From Liolophura sinensis (taxonomy: Eukaryota > Mollusca > Polyplacophora > Chitonida > Chitonidae), in NCBI RefSeq assembly GCF_032854445.1, contig NC_088295.1, forward strand, positions 69,969,058 to 70,029,057: 60,000 nt of DNA, given 5' to 3'. The position numbers and the translations under genes are program-made. Positions 39,001 to 51,900 of the stretch are shown one piece after another. How positions within the stretch are numbered: the stretch's first letter is position 1; every line of letters begins with the position of its first letter. The notes under the pieces were generated by a model, which was not told the DNA's origin, made no database searches, and saw nothing but the letters and a program-made list of their open reading frames with translations.

Positions 39001-39941
39001 TACCTAACTCACATGTACTTGTGCGTGACATCTTGATATTGTGCTCACTTTCCACTTTATAACATTTAAAATGTAAGAAAGCTCCAATGTACCATGCTGT
39101 TATAATGTTGTGTAAGTTGTAGTCATTGGCCAATATAACCAGAAAAGCAGCTTTTGATCATTTAATACGAGAGCAGGGATATTTTCTGTCTCCCCTCAAT
39201 TCACCTGGGATACCCCTTCTTACATGTATCACAAAGGTGCAATAGATAGCTGGAAAAGTTGGACCACACATGTACAAGTAATAATTTATAGTGCTTATTA
39301 TTCTTTTCCTACTATTAGGCATACATATGTGTTAAGTTGTCTGTTCTGATTCCAGGAATACATCAATTACATGTAATAATTAATGGTGCAATTGTTTCGA
39401 GCCATAATGAGTTTTATTCACTGTTCGGCTGCAGATGAATGTGGATAAAATGTTTGTGTGTGTATGTGTGCGTATGTGTACAACACCTTTCCTGTTGTGT
39501 ATACGATCAAGTATATGTACTTGTGTATGTTATGTTTGTAAAAGTATAAAATTACACTCTATTAACACTTTATCATAATGATGATGCACTTTGTCTTGTG
39601 TAAGTGTATTTCTTTGATAACATGCGTGTAGTGTTACTACACATTTGTATTAACTGCACTCTTTATAATGTGTGTTTTCATATACTTTAACAACTCTCCT
39701 ATCCGTATTTGCCCAGTTACTTATTTGACCTTTGACCTATGTCTTGCTTACAATATTATATATGTAGTTGTAACTGTTGTGTGGTGTTACAACCTTTTTG
39801 CTTTTCTCTGTAATGGCTTTGTAAAGTTCTCTGACCTTGTGCTTGTACTGACATCAACAGGGCCTCGAGGACACATCCGAGGAACAACGACTCGTGGACA
39901 GTATCACCAACAAAACTGTTCACAATAGCTCAGACAGCAAG
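21523..39941 (+). CDS. Anoctamin exons 1-7 (long N-terminal cytoplasmic region)
   Basis: Exons: 21523-21604, 30344-30439, 32099-32182, 35823-35894, 37723-37778, 38817-38888, 39861-39941. Exon 1 reads [20 protein letters not shown]. Exons 2 to 4 are phase 1 to 1, exon 5 is 1 to 0, and exons 6 and 7 are 0 to 0, so several could be skipped without a frameshift. The encoded region is rich in Pro, Gly, Ser, Thr and acidic residues and is probably disordered. Exon 4 has a weak donor (GTGTCT) and exon 7 a weak donor (GTGATT); exon 4 is the least certain. The introns are long, 8.7 kb for the first. Confidence 0.7.
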
Positions 39942-42900
39942 GTGATTTCTCCCGGAGACAGCCTTAAAGCTGCCAGACCACCGAGTAACTTGTGCAGCTG
40001 TCTCGGTCATTCTGCATGTGTTTATGTGATACAGCTTAACACTCCCCTCACTATGGTCCTGCACTCTACCATTGCTGATTTCCTGCTGTTTTTCATCTTT
40101 TAAATCATACATTCTTGTGCTCATTGATGTAATAGGGCTTGTATCTGTTACTAATACGAATATACATGTAGGAATATAAATTTATTTATTTATTTATTTA
40201 TTTGACTGGTGTTTTACACCATACTCAAGAGTATTTCACTTACATGATGTCGGCCAGCATTACGGTGGGAGTAAGCCGGTCAGAGCACGAGAGAAACCCA
40301 TGACCATCCACAGGTTGCTGACAGAACTTCAGGAATATGAAGTAAACAAGCTGTAAAGCAACACAACCAATTAGGAAACAGATGGCTTATGTTTTAAATC
40401 ACGCTCCAAGTTTACATTAGAATCCTATTTTTGTATTTCTTTGTGTATTTTTATTGTATCTTGTTTATTAAATTAGATATCAGCAGGATTAAAACGGTTC
40501 AAAATACATTTTGGATGAAATTCTTGTGACCTTATGGAACCATTGTAATGTCTATTTGTGTATACAAAAAGAGTGCTATTCCAACATTAATTATGGTAAC
40601 CTGTGATAAGAAAATCATTTTTGATGTTATTGGTCCAAACTGGCCAAAACTTGAATTCAAACAATTACATATGGTCCAACAAAAAGTTACAGGTGAGCTG
40701 CAAAGGCTTTTGTCCTGAAACACATGGTGATGGTTTTTTTACATTTTCGGATTATGTATGCAATTTGTAGCTTATTTCTGGCCAGAAATGAACCATGTAA
40801 ATCTGGACTGTCTGATTTGTTCAGAAGGCCATGACTTGTTCCCCATGGATTTTGGAAGGTCATTTCAAAGTGGCCCTGATTCAGTCATCTTGCTGTCATT
40901 GACATCACAAAAACTGTTATATTTTTGTAAACATCGTCACTGATGTTGCAGCATTGTAAAAACAAAGAGATATAAACAATAGATAGTAAATATTTAAATG
41001 AAAAATACTTAATGAATTCTTTTCGCCAAAAGAAAAAAAAAAACATCCACAATTCTATGCAATAACAGTAGAAGACTGTTAATAACAGTTTTGGTTTTAA
41101 AATTAAGAGCATAACAGTTCATCTTTGAGGTAGATTAAGACATACATATGTAGTTTCCGGTGGCCTCTCTTTTAATTTCTTATCCGCCTATACACTTGCA
41201 CCTCTAGCCATGTTAATATCCAAACCAGTATGCTCTACGATAATGTCCTAGCGTACATGATACTAACATTAACATTAACGTTCATTAACGAATCTTTCCA
41301 TTAATATCCTATGCATGAGTCTTTGCATTATTATCCTATGCATGAGTTTCTGTGTGAACATCCTAGCATGCAATGATTTCCTACATGTACATGTAGCATG
41401 AATGAGTCTCTACATTAATGGCCTACATGTAGCATGAATTAGTTTCTACATTAACGGCCTACATGTAGCATGAATGACTACATTAATGGCCAACATGTAG
41501 CACGAATGAGTCTCTACATTAATGGCCTACATGTAGCATGAATGTATCTCAACGTTGGTGTTCTTCATGTAGCTGGTATGAGTCTCTGTATGAACATCCT
41601 GGCATTCATCAGTCTCTAGGTTAGCACCTGGCATGCACAAGTCCTCATGTGCTGTACCTCCACCTGTGTAACCCTATTAGTGTTGTAACCCTATATTAAA
41701 GTGTGGTCTTGCTACAGGCTTTGTCAGCTAATGAGATATGAGGGAATTTTCAAAAATGCATTGATGGTACACCAATCAGATTTACCTCATTTTCTCACTT
41801 GATCAAATTTAAACTTGGAACCTATTTTGACTGTGTTGATTGAGTTGTATGACGACAGCTCTAAGTTTGAGAGCTGAGCAAATCCTTTGTGATGTAAACT
41901 AGAACAAAGATAGTGTGACCTCAGCTTTAGTGTTATGCCTGAGACTTCTCATTTTGTGTATGTAAATATAATAACCGCTTTGATGTGCATGCTGAGTGTT
42001 TGTGTAATATTGCATGTGTATATTTGGGAATTGTCTTACGTACCCCAACAAGGTGTGTGTGTTGTTTGTTACTATTAATGGTACTTGCTGTGTTTTGGTG
42101 TCTGTCCATGTGTATGGTTGTATGATGTGTAGGAAACATGCTTATAGGAGCACTACAAATTTGCCAATATAAGTTATTGTAAATGACTCCGTAGCCACAT
42201 TGTGTAGAGAATCATTGTCTTATTCTTATATCACTTGGTGTGTACAGTTGTCATAACATTTACATATACCATTGTTTTTGTTAGACATGTACTTCATAAT
42301 CTTGAATTTTTTTCTTTGGTTAAATGTACTTCTTTTACATGTGCATTCCTGCTAAATTTAAACAAAAAGAAAAACAAGAGAACATTTTGGGGATCTGTGT
42401 GTTTCGTTTATTCTTTTGCTCATTCATGTTGTGTAACTTGCTCTACAGAAAAGTGAAATGTTTGCTTTTTCTGCAGGATTCCAAGAAGACTTTGTATTTC
42501 AATGATGGTAAAAGGCGTATTGATTACGTGCTGGCCTATGTCTCCGATGGCAACGCAGATAAGGCCAGAAAACGTGACTTTTTCCAAGAAAACCTCAAGA
42601 GCCAAGGCCTGGAGTTGGAAACAGCAGACAGATCGGTGAGATCCTACAACCTTTTGTGACTTTATTTAAATGTGTTGTGAAGTTTGCTTCGAGTGGCGAC
42701 ATGTATGAAAAGTCTAAATTCTTGTCCAGTACAGATTATGTGAATTTAGCTTAATATTTCAGCATGGGAAGTGTTCACACTTGTTGTTCATCAGGTCTAG
42801 GATTGCTTGAACTGTATTATTATTCATATTTTTTCTACATTTCATATGACAATGTGTCTTGAAAATCTGAAGTTATAGTATAGACCTTTATTCAAGTATT

Positions 42901-45900
42901 TGCAAGTATAGTCAGTTTTTCTGTTCAGATGCTAGTGGTCAGGTTACCGTCTTCTGGATTGTATGATGTTGTGGTTATGACATTATGATTATTTATTATG
43001 AAGAGGTTGTACAGATTGTAATGACTAGCTGTAAAAGATGGCAGAACATCTGCTTGTACATGTATCTCTATACCTGTCTGCATGCAAATGTTACCAACAA
43101 ATTTCATGTTGATTGAATCACTTCCTTTGGAATGTTATTTGTCTAGAGTGTATGTCTAAATTTTTAAATATAAAACTTCCAAGAGAATTTTTTTTATCAT
43201 TACTTGATGAAGAATCCACACCTGGGGGTACAGTGATGCTTGCACGATTTTTATCTGTCCTTAATATTGTGTTGAATCCAAATCTCATTGCATCTCCTTA
43301 CATTTTCTTTTCTTGGATTGTTTTGGGTGGTGAGTATACAGAAGGTACAGGTGCCTTGCATGTTCTGTGGTTACAAAAATGTTTACTTCCATACTGAATT
43401 AGCTTACATGTAATAGCTGTAATCCTTGTGACGTATGACGTTGTTCCTACATTTATGCCTGACCTTTTTTGCATGTACTACATGCAATTCAGTCATGCAC
43501 ATTTATGCCTGACCTTTTTCACATGTAATACATGCACCTCAGCCAGGCACATTATGTATCTCTTCTGTTCAGAGTAAGGCTCGTGTTCTTGATTTCCTTT
43601 TTTTGGGTGTCAGGCATTGATGAACTCTTTTACCTTTTTCTAGTCTGTGATCGTGTTTGTGGGAATAAGGGTTTCAATTGATGAAATAATAGGAAAGATG
43701 CTTTCCTTTCCAAGGTTGTGGGTTAATTAAGAATGATTTTACATGTGCAGCTGAACATGTATGTGTCATTGGCAAATTAACGCTGCACCATGTGTGTGCA
43801 GGTGGCAAATGCATGTATTGAATTTATTATTTGTGGATTTTATTTAAGTATCTAATTTGCTAGTGGTCCATCATGGCTTAATACTTGTTGACTCATTCAA
43901 ATTATTTTTACTAAGAGCAAAGATATATTCAGCTGTAATCATTGCACCATCAGAAGTCTGATGGGCCATTTTCTTCCTCTGCAAATTGAGTGCAACTGTA
44001 CTTTATTCCAAGCTGGGCTTTTTTTGGCACAGTTGTGTGGCATGGGCCTTGTTTTCATCACAATAATCATATCGTGTTTGAAAACTATTACCATTTTATA
44101 TTGTTTGTTATTGATGTGATAACATTATCGCAGTTTAGTCAAAAGTTTGTCGCTGTCTTCCACCCATTGTTATGTAGAAAATGTGAATATCGAATAATTC
44201 AACAAGTGATGGTGTAATCTGGTGGTGAGACAGGGAACTAATTGTACTTCTGAACAGCCCTCATACAAATTCACTGAACTGTAGGACCTTATTCCATGGC
44301 TATTAGTCTGCCTGTAAAGGCTGAGCCCTGGTGGCATGGTAACGGTAATTACAAGGGAGAAATGTTTGACTACTAACATTATGACATGGGCCTTTGGGAG
44401 TGTATAACAGACATATGTAAGCTGTACAAGTGGACAGATTCCACTCACTGCTGCATCATCTCAATAGATAGTCTATATGCACAAAGATCCCCTGGGAGGC
44501 CGGCATAGTAGCTCACTCACTCATCAAAGTGCTGTGTAAATAGTCCTTTATAATTAAAGCCTAGCAGATGCGACGATTTGAAATTGGATTGTTTCCATGT
44601 ACATGTAGTTTGTCATGAAAGCTGGAAATTTAGACACCCCCTCCCCCTCCAGCCACAGATGAGTTTCACATATATGTAATAATAATATCTTCATTTATCA
44701 AAGGTAACTCAGTTAATTTGTACAAAACTGCTCTCCCCCGAACAAAACAATACATGGAAACATTTATGCAGTGACTAGGGACAAATCTGACTGTATGATA
44801 TTCATGTAATTAAGACATAAATTGTCTGTGTTTCAAGAAACACTTTGCTTTTGAACATGATGCCTGTACTACCACATGTATACTTTATACAACATGTACA
44901 ATGCCTCATGTACATGTACAAACATATATGCAACAATATAGGAATCTACATATATGCAAGCAACATGTGCAGAATGGATTTTGTTTTGGGCTTCGGTTTG
45001 TAAACTAATTTAAACATAATAAAATTTGGGCAAGTAAGACACTGGACTATTAATATTTCAGGATGTGTCATATCTGCCAGTGTTGCCACATGTTCCAGCC
45101 TTACCTTTTTATTCAAATAAAGAATTGTTCTCCTACCTTTTTGAATAATCAAATGTATACATTGTTCTGAATGTGTTAATGTTCTGGTTATAGGAGTTAT
45201 AGAATCCTCTCAACCTAATTTACTTCTTTTTCCAGTGTTATCCATAACTTTGTTTTAATGAGGAAATGTTTTTCTTGGGGTGGTGGATTTTGGTTGTGAG
45301 AACCTAATTGCGGCCACGTATCAACCTTACAATACCCCTAATACAACTGTTACATGTATAAGTGTGGGTGTGGATAAACATGGCAATTTGATTAATTTAC
45401 ATATGCAGTACTTTCTCTGAACTTCTTTTGTATTGCTGACATATTTTGATCTCTTAATAGCTCCTGTCTAATAAGTAATACATGTGTAATATTTCTCTGT
45501 ATTCTCCTTTCCTCACCTATGTTATGATTTTGTATACAGTACTGTATCAGGAGAACCTATAAATGTTATGAGCTTGATTATTTCTGTAAAATTTAAATAA
45601 TTGTTTGATTGAAGCTGAACGGTAATGAACTTCCTGTACTCTTTAAGTTTGTCTTTGGGTTTCTTGTCCCCACACTTACGGGTAAATGTACCAGTGTTTG
45701 GGGATTTCCATTATTTCTAGGTTGGAAACATGCAAATATGTGAGGCTTTTTTTCTGAATTGTTTGGAAATGTTTGGTGTATATGTACGTGTCAGTAATAT
45801 TAAGACACTTTAAGCAGTTTCATAGGTCTGCTAATCACACATTGCTACACATTTTGACTGTTTTTATCGGTATTATTTTGCAGCAATGTAAAGATGGCAA

Positions 45901-48900
45901 AACTACATTTGTCAAAATTCATGCTCCATGGGAGGTGTTGGTGAAGTATGCTGAACTATTGCATATGAAGATGCCCCTTGCTGTAAGTATCAAGTGCACA
46001 GTCAGCAGTTTACATGACTCTGGGCTGTAGCTTTAGCATATCTTATCAGCTGGTTGCATGTCTTATTTATTTGGTTGATGTTTAATGCCATATTCAAGAA
46101 TAATTCACGTAATGGCAATGGAGGGCCAGTTTTAAAGGTGGAGGTAATCAGAGTGTCCATCTTAAACTGCCTGCCTTTGGCAGATTACTGGAGAATTTTT
46201 TTTGTTGGCTGAACTGAACTTAACCAGATTGAAATATATTTTATTGGCCTACCATTTAGCATATCCAGAGAAGTATAGAAGGCCTATTAAAATGCAGTTG
46301 TTTGAGGTTGTGGGTTGTGGTGATTCAAAGGGGAGATAACTACTGTAGTGTTCAAAAGTTCAAATTTCCACATTCACAAGTAAGCTCAAAATAAAACCAG
46401 TGTGTATATAGTACATTTGAATGTTTTTTCTTGTTCTTCTAACAGGAGAATGACATGGAGGAGAACATCAGGTCCCTATGGGACATTTGCTGTTCACAGA
46501 TGCCTAACCCATTTGAGTTAGATGAGACGGTGATCAAGCCTGAGCCATCTTACTTCACAGCTGTCTTTGACAGAAACAGGATAGACCAGTGAGTTTAACT
46601 TGACATACTTACATGTACCCTGTAGATTTTATCCAGATCATTTCATATGGATGTATGCATTGTAAACTTTTTGCTTTCAGTACTTCTTTCCTTAATGAGT
46701 AGGTAAATGATACATGTAGCGTGTACAAGCACTTCTCGCCTAGCTATACTTTTTCTCTTTCCATTTTCTGTACACAGAACTGTACACAAGGAATTTAATT
46801 TATTGCTGAGAGAGTGAGGTTATATTTAGGTGGTAATGTTCCTGCTATGAGTGTCTAGTGCCAGTTAAGGCCAAAATTAAAATACATGTATTATATGTTT
46901 GATGTCTCTCTCAGAAAGCGAGATATTATGGAATTACCACTTCTATATGCCACAGAATGAGATAAAAATTGTCCAGAAGACCACAAAGCCGTCAACCTAC
47001 CCTCTTTTGTTTTAAAAGTTGTGTAACACCAAACAAACAGTACATTAATTTTGGCCTAATACGGTGGACAATGGTATTTTTTTAGGTCGAAGACTTAGCT
47101 GATACTATGACTTACAAGACTAGAGTTTTTCACGTGTAATTATAATACCAGAATGACTGAGGGTTATAGAATTAAGATTTTCATTGTCATTAAACTGAAT
47201 TTTTGCTCTGTATTTTAGGACAAACTTTAATATATTCTTAAAGGAACAAGACATACAAGTATGGTTGTTCAGAGCTGACTATGAAATATTTCCTTTCGGA
47301 TAATTAATCCACAACTTAAATTGAGCAGAATTTTATTACATATTAAGCGCTATTCTGATGTGTGGTTGCATTTTATGAAGTCCGTTGTATTGCTTATGCT
47401 GGAGTCTGTGAGAAATCTGTGTGATAGTCATGATACAGTCTTCCTGGTCAGTGATGCTTACAATATTATCACTTCTGTGGCTATTTGTTTTTTCTCTCTC
47501 TACCCGTCTCCCTCATGTGCTGATCTCATTTCACCCTGGGTGCCAGGATGAAGTAAGCTGCTTGAGTTTGGGTTGGAAACAGTGTTATTTTGTGTTCTTT
47601 TGTTTGTTAATCATGTGTGCAGATTGTTCCGTCAGTGTTTCCGATAATCCCCATATTCAGACATAGCTGTAAACCGGCATATATGTCCAGTTGTGAAATT
47701 TATTGCATGCATGCAATGTTATTGATCAAATTTTTTTTTTTTTTTAATTTCCAGTAGAAGTTGCTGTTTGCCTCTTTAAAACAATTTGAGTGTGCAGAAA
47801 CTTGTCTGATTGACACGTCATACTGATATATGTATGATTGGCATAGTTGTGTTGTAATACAGAGTAAAATTAAAATCTGCCTACCCTCCCTTTTTTACAT
47901 ACAGCTGTGCATGCTTCCTATAGAAATCTGCAGTGCTACTGACAGAAGATTATGGAAGTTTTTAGATAAACTTTGAATTTCTAACTGATATAACTGAATT
48001 ATTTTGTTGACCTTGAATACAATGTAAGTTGACAAAAACACTTATTTTGATACAAGAGCAAACTATATGCATGACACAGTTTATCATTAAGAAATAAGTA
48101 ATACAGTATATCTATTTACTAAGAGTATGTAATTATAGTATACATGTTATACAAGTGTGAGCAGAACATCTATGTATTATAATCTATGTATTATAATGCT
48201 CAATTACAGAAAAAGATAAAAAAAAGTTGGCTACAATCTCTGAAAGAGGCAGAACAAACACTTCATGTAAGAAAGTTACAAATTGTGTTTTAACTCTGTA
48301 AGCTCTTAAATGTAAGTGAAGTTACATGACCATGACCATGCAGGAACTTAGAAGTAAGTTTGTTTCAGATTTATTGTGGAAAATGAGGATACATTCTTCC
48401 CGAATGCCCAGAGAAGTCGTATTGTCCACTGGATATTGTGCAGAACCAATTATGAAGATGAAGCACCAGGAAAATGCAAATTTGGTATGTCACTATCAGA
48501 AGGTTTAAGGTAGATTCAAACGGTTTTAAACTTTTATCAGTTCATAATTCATATTATTTGATGCTGTGTGATTTTGATTGCAAAGGAATAAGTCATTCAG
48601 AGAGAGCCAGTTGTCTGGAAAAGTATTAATCCAGTTACTACCTGTTGATTTTTGCGTGGGAAATGTTATTCTGTAACACAACACATTCTCGAAATAAAAA
48701 CCACTTTCACAAGTAAATGAATAGGTGTATTTGAAAGAATTATCTATGATTTTACTGGTACATGCTTGAAAAAAAATGTCATCATACTTACATACGATCT
48801 CCCAATATTCCAGGTATCAACAGACTGATTAGTAGTAAGGCATACATGGATGCCTTTCCACTGCATGAGGTATGATACACATTAAATCTGTATATCTGTA

Positions 48901-51900
48901 ATCACGAAATGTTAGCCATTTCGGGCCTATCCCCTTTTTATTAGCTTTGTTGTTGTGCCTGGAGACAGCATGTGATCAAACTGTTAGACTGGTACCAGTA
49001 CGTGAAATGGATGTCTTCTTGAGTACATTGCAAAATCACTTCAAGGATTACAGAGTAAACCTGTGTGCTGTGATTCCCTCTGAACAGTTTACCCTACATG
49101 TAGTAGAATAAAGTCACAGCTCTAAGAAACCTCAAGCAAAGCATGTTTGTTTGCATTGTTTGCTTTGTTGAACCATCATCAGGAATGTCTACTACCCGGG
49201 TATGTTTTATGACCACATATTTACAACAGTCTTTTATACTCATAGTAACTTGTGGATGGTCCTGGGTTTCCCCCGGGCTCTGCCCGGTTTCCTTCTACCA
49301 TAATGCTGGCTGCCTTCGCATAAGTGAAATATTATTTTGAGTACAGCGTAAACCATCAATCAAATAAATAAATAAATATACTCATAGTATTGTAAGTGTA
49401 TGCTAGACTCTTGGCCCCAGGGCTACAAAGCAGCCTTAGACTTAAGACAAACTCAGTCTTGTGGTATAATTTCTAAGTTTATTCTACTGAGCACTAATTT
49501 GTCATGAAAGTCAAGTACAGCTCTGAGTATTAAAATAAACATTCCTAAGATAAATAACTATTTTAGAGCAGTAAACTGTTTTGAAGTTAAAACTAAGTCT
49601 GACTTATGTCTAAGACAGATTTGTGATCCTGGGGTAAGAGGTTGTTCTTGAACTGGCTTTATCACTGAGCGTTTACTTTGCAGGGTGATTTTTCAAGTGA
49701 CCATTCTGTGTATGCACAAGGACCAGACAATGAGAGACATGTAAGTATCCTAAAAGCTGATTTTGCACATACTGATTTGTCACAAAATAAAGAGCTCTTT
49801 CTCATATCCAGCCACAGACTCATACAGTGAACATTTTCTGAGTTTCTGCATTTACATGACCATTTTAACAATGTAAAGGGCATTAGTTTGAGATATAAAG
49901 CTGTGAAGGACGACTTAAAAGTGTTTCACCATACATTGAAGGTGTTGAAAATATTAAACTTTGATTGCAGTAAATGACTTAAACTTACACCAAAAAAGTA
50001 CTTTAAACATAAATTTTTCCAGTAGGATATATCAATCTACCTTCCAAGCAAACTGCAAATGTGGATGAAATTTTCAAGAGAAAAGGGTACCATTTAAATT
50101 GCTATTTGTGGACAGGCAAGGAGAACTCTGAAATTGTAATGTTGTCATTACAGTCACATACATGTATACTTAATTGTCTACTTACATGCATTGATGTGTT
50201 TTTTCACACAGCTTCTGTATGAGGTCTGGGCTCGCCCGAAGAACTTCTACAAATACCAACCACTGGATTTGATCAGGTCAGTGCTTTGCATAAGAAAATA
50301 TTTACGTTTAATTTAGAGTATATTAAATCTTTGTTACTTTGCTTTATTGTTGTTACTGTGTTCTGGCTTGAAACAATGGTATCTGTATATAGCCTGATGT
50401 AAATTGAAGGCTCGTATCAGTTGTAAATTTATGAAATGTTGTTGTTGTAGGAAGTACTTTGGAGAAAAGATTGGCATCTATTTTTGCTGGCTTGGATATT
50501 ATACAACAATGCTGATTCCTGCTGCTTTGGTTGGTCTGATTGTCTTCATCTATGGTGTAGCCACTGTCTGGAGTGATCCCACAAGGTACTGCATAATAAT
50601 GGGTCATCACGATTGGATTGTATCATTCATGACATTAAACAAATTTAATACCAAATAAATGAATAAATTAATTGTATCAATTAACTTTAAACCTATTGTC
50701 TATTGTTAAGTAGACTATCAACATTAGCCATGGTCTTGTACAGATTAACAATGTTTCATATCCCAGCAGGCTTTATTCCAAGTATCTTTCATTAAAGGGC
50801 ATATGAATAGGGTATCACAGAATTTTAAGGGTTGTTGCTGTTAAATGTTTGTGATTATGACACAAACTCTGACCATGTAGTATAAATTGTTTGTCGAGGT
50901 TTCCTTGAGGCTGTTTACATTTTAGGAAGTGCATGTTACACAGGAAATATTTGTAGATATTACAAATAGTTGTGTTTTTATGTTGACAGTAATGAGATCT
51001 GTGACGAGAATGTAGGCGGTAACATCACAATGTGCCCCAGCTGTGATCAGCGCTGCACTTACTGGAAGTTAAGCATCTCCTGTAACTACTCCAGGGCCTC
51101 CTATCTGTTTGACAACGAGGCCACTGTGGCCTTCGCTTTCTTCATGGCACTCTGGGGTGAGTGGCTATCATGGTGCTATTAACATGTACACAGTGCTGTT
51201 CACTCTCTACTTATGACATTATTCATCTCATAGAAGTAATAATTTTCTCCGTAATAACATGTGAAAGAACTTGGAGTTTTTGTTTTCAGAGTAATCAATT
51301 TAACAACATGATTTAATAAGTTGACTTGTTTGTACCTCATCTGAATAAAATGGTGCTTGACTTGGTGTAACAGATTTTGGCAAGGCTTAATTTTTGGGTC
51401 CTTTATAGACACATGTGGAATTAAGACAGGTGGTTTGTCTTCAGATATAAGTTCATGACCCAGGTAAAGTGATATATTATCCCTACTCACTAGTAGTGAG
51501 ATTTCAGCGGAAGCTGAATACAGCACAGCTTATACAATATATTAAAGATGCATTTGTAAGAACAATGGCACAAGCTGAAGCATTTCAGAGGAAATTGATG
51601 ACAGTGCAGGGTACAAACGAGTTGCAATAGACCTGTGTCTGGTAGTCCTGGGTGATAAAGCTGTGGTATATGGCTGATGTTTTCAGCTGTGGTGTTCCTA
51701 GAGTTCTGGAAAAGGAAGCAGGCAGAAATAGGATATGACTGGGATGTGAATGATTACGAGGAGGAAGAGGTAGGTCACCCCCTACAATACTACACTGTAC
51801 TCTGCATTCTCTGTGTGATGTGGCCACACATGTCCAACTGGATGCTCTATATACTGTGATATATTTTGGATATAAAAGTGCAATCATTATTGTTGGAAAC

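Larger units (their letters stand above)
39942..42476. other. Anoctamin intron 7
   Basis: It holds the SINE at 40181-40330 and the 36-bp array at 41262-41640, listed separately. The remainder shows small open frames on both strands without recognisable domains. Confidence 0.5.
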
